Source: VRUE01 sp036271315
GTDB lineage: Bacteria > Actinomycetota > Thermoleophilia > Solirubrobacterales > 70-9
Reading direction: 5' to 3'
Length of the DNA: 12,866 nt
Assembly: GCA_036271315.1 (NCBI GenBank)
Contig: DATBAV010000013.1
Location: 1-12,866 of the forward strand
This document shows, in pieces, positions 12,250-12,866 of this stretch. The translations under genes and the position numbers were made by a program. The first letter of the stretch is position 1; each line of letters starts with the position of its first letter. The notes below the pieces were generated by a model, which saw only the letters and a list, made by a program, of their open reading frames with translations, had not been told where the DNA came from and ran no database searches.

Positions 12250-12540
12250 ATGCGTGCCCGATACGACAGCGACGCCAATGCGATCTCGATCGAGTTGACC
12301 GCGGTCGAGAAGGCCGACCGAGCGGATCAAGCGCACGAGCGCGCCGTCGTTGCTGTTAGCGAGGGGCAACCGGTCGAGTTGCAACTCCTGTATCCGGACT
12401 TGGGCATCGCCGAGCCTCTCACCGCCGCCGCCGCGCGGCATGGACTGGACCGCGAAGCATTGGCCGCCGCCGCCGCCGCCGCCCTTGCCGCGCCAGACCG
12501 TTCGGTTTCCGTAGACGTGGCGCTTCGTTCCACCGCCTAG
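12250..12540 (+). CDS. DUF2283-like small protein, partner of the DUF4258 gene
   Basis: 96 residues from ATG at 12250. Upstream in-frame codons from 12181 are inside the DUF4258 gene and not needed. The N-terminus 'MRARYDSDANAISIEL' matches the DUF2283 opening ('M.(V/I).YD.EADALYI.L'). The centre lacks a clear copy of the usual 'GIEIL' ending, having 'PVELQLLYPDL' instead. The C-terminal half, 'LTAAAARHGLDREALAAAAAAALAAPDRSVSVDV', is an Ala-rich helix that could be a DNA-binding or dimerisation tail. The TGATATG junction with the DUF4258 gene leaves one base between stop and start, which indicates translational coupling. DUF4258-DUF2283 neighbours recur in bacteria and are read here as a possible toxin-antitoxin-type pair; this is inference. 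The stop codon lies in a 14-base palindrome. Confidence 0.72.
   Translation: MRARYDSDANAISIELTAVEKADRADQAHERAVVAVSEGQPVELQLLYPDLGIAEPLTAAAARHGLDREALAAAAAAALAAPDRSVSVDVALRSTA
12463..12483 (+). repeat. GCC trinucleotide repeat, seven units
   Basis: Seven consecutive GCC codons encode Ala7 in the DUF2283-like protein. A shorter GCC run lies at 12422-12433. Such runs can slip during replication, here adding or removing alanines without shifting frame. Confidence 0.8.
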
Positions 12541-12545
12541 GCGGT
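12532..12545. terminator. Perfect palindrome at the stop codon, possible weak terminator or operator
   Basis: ACCGCCTAGGCGGT is a 14-base perfect palindrome centred on the TAG of the DUF2283-like gene and followed by TTTC. It could fold as a five-pair hairpin with a CTAG loop that ends the regulator/DUF transcript, but the T-run is short. Confidence 0.35.
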
Positions 12546-12582
12546 TTCACCGGCACTCTTTCGGTACCCGCGTATCCCTCCC

Positions 12583-12620
12583 GGGAACGCATCTGGGAAC
12601 GCTCATTCTCTTTTGGGAAC
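12583..12620 (+). repeat. Three direct GGGAAC repeats upstream of the last gene
   Basis: GGGAAC at 12583-12588, 12595-12600 and 12615-12620; the first two are part of a longer shared GGGAACGC. They sit just upstream of a TTGACA -35, where an activator would bind. A further copy lies in the leader (12719-12724). Confidence 0.6.
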
Positions 12621-12626
12621 TTCTCC

Positions 12627-12655
12627 TTGACAACCCTTGATTGGGGTGCTTCACT
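12627..12655 (+). promoter_or_regulatory. Candidate promoter of the terminal gene
   Basis: A perfect TTGACA (12627-12632) with a 17-base spacer to TTCACT (12650-12655). The -10 is poor, matching TATAAT at three positions, so activation by a factor bound to the adjacent GGGAAC repeats is plausible. The leader would be about 150 bases. Confidence 0.4.
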
Positions 12656-12673
12656 GGCGCCACTTGCCGGTAC

Positions 12674-12790
12674 GGCTAGCAACTTCTAGGAACTAGCCAC
12701 ACCTAAGCAAGCGATTCAGGGAACGACAAGTACAGGGACATAACCGAGCCTCGAGGAAGCCGCTAAGGGAAGCGGCGGGCAGAGGGGCTC
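12674..12790 (+). other. Structured 5' leader of the terminal gene
   Basis: Hairpins visible: GGCTAG (12674-12679) with CTAGCC (12693-12698); GCCGCT (12759-12764) with AGCGGC (12771-12776) around AAGGGA; and an outer stem GAGCC (12746-12750) with GGCTC (12786-12790), extended by a wobble pair. The nested pair of stems ends just before the AAGGAG ribosome binding site. It could be a riboswitch-like or stability element; no known class is recognised. Confidence 0.35.
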
Positions 12791-12813
12791 ACGGGACAAG
12801 GAGAGAGATCTAG

Positions 12814-12866
12814 ATGTTCTCGACGCTACGCACGCGATTTGGGATCCCCGGAGTCATCTCGGTGAT
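12814..12866 (+). CDS. Probable exported protein, N-terminus only (3' end outside window)
   Basis: ATG at 12814 is preceded by AAGGAG (12798-12803) at good spacing. The 17 readable residues are 'MFSTLRTRFGIPGVISV'. A short basic stretch followed by hydrophobic residues fits the start of a signal peptide or membrane anchor. Similar 'FGIPGVISVI' openings are familiar from hypothetical secreted proteins of Thermoleophilia, which is recollection and not a search. The function cannot be told. It has its own promoter region and long leader, apart from the regulator cluster. Confidence 0.6.
   Translation, partial: MFSTLRTRFGIPGVISV

Noticed and set aside
11205..12278. 357-residue minus-strand open frame opposite the last TetR and DUF4258 genes
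   Set aside because: Antisense shadow with repetitive Leu/Ala/Arg composition and no domain.
12583..12724. CRISPR array or origin iterons from the GGGAAC repeats
   Set aside because: Units are only six to eight bases, spacing is irregular and there are no associated genes or DnaA boxes.

Overview
The window is GC-rich DNA from an actinobacterium-like organism. Gene families and protein style (FemAB-like transferase, DUF3105, crotonase, very many TetR regulators, short 'FGIPGVISV' N-terminus) point to Thermoleophilia/Solirubrobacterales. That placement is an inference from family resemblance. No rRNA, tRNA, CRISPR or transposase is visible.

Layout. (1) 1-4273: the 3' part of a FemAB/GNAT-like gene (+) meets a convergent three-gene minus-strand unit: a sugar-porter MFS transporter, metF and a DUF3105 membrane-anchored protein. 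A 411-base gap follows, holding a candidate structured RNA on the + strand. (2) 4274-5026: a crotonase/enoyl-CoA hydratase with both catalytic glutamates and a Shine-Dalgarno buried in a hairpin. (3) 5036-12029: a dense regulatory island with eight TetR-type regulator domains in seven ORFs, interrupted by one UDP-sugar dehydrogenase. (4) 12036-12540: a tightly coupled DUF4258/DUF2283 pair, possibly toxin-antitoxin-like. (5) 12541-12866: direct GGGAAC repeats, a promoter, a structured leader and the start of a probable exported protein.

The TetR island is the most unusual part. Its members fall into two sequence types. Type I carries a 'VEA..AGP' motif in the ligand domain, usually with an N-terminal 'GRH.(L/F)(P/S)RE' segment. 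Type II carries 'VEV.AA(G/R)'. Type I and II genes sit next to each other as divergent pairs (7063-7755/7870-8550 and 9893-10579/10667-11350). In one ORF (8584-9948) a type II and a type I regulator are joined in frame as one 454-residue tandem protein. Several start codons (2454, 5716, 5826, 7870, 10667 and an internal one at 9229) lie 6-7 bases after a TAnnnT -10-like hexamer and lack a Shine-Dalgarno, as expected for leaderless transcripts. At 5716 and 7870 this promoter reading also fixes the start codon, because the TTG codons that would lengthen these ORFs are the -35 elements. Dyad sequences overlap the promoters in all three divergent regions and are candidate operators.

Genes whose partner can be guessed: the UDP-sugar dehydrogenase is divergent from a TetR gene that shares its promoter region and may be its target. 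For the other TetR genes no metabolic target is visible, so they may act on each other or on distant genes.
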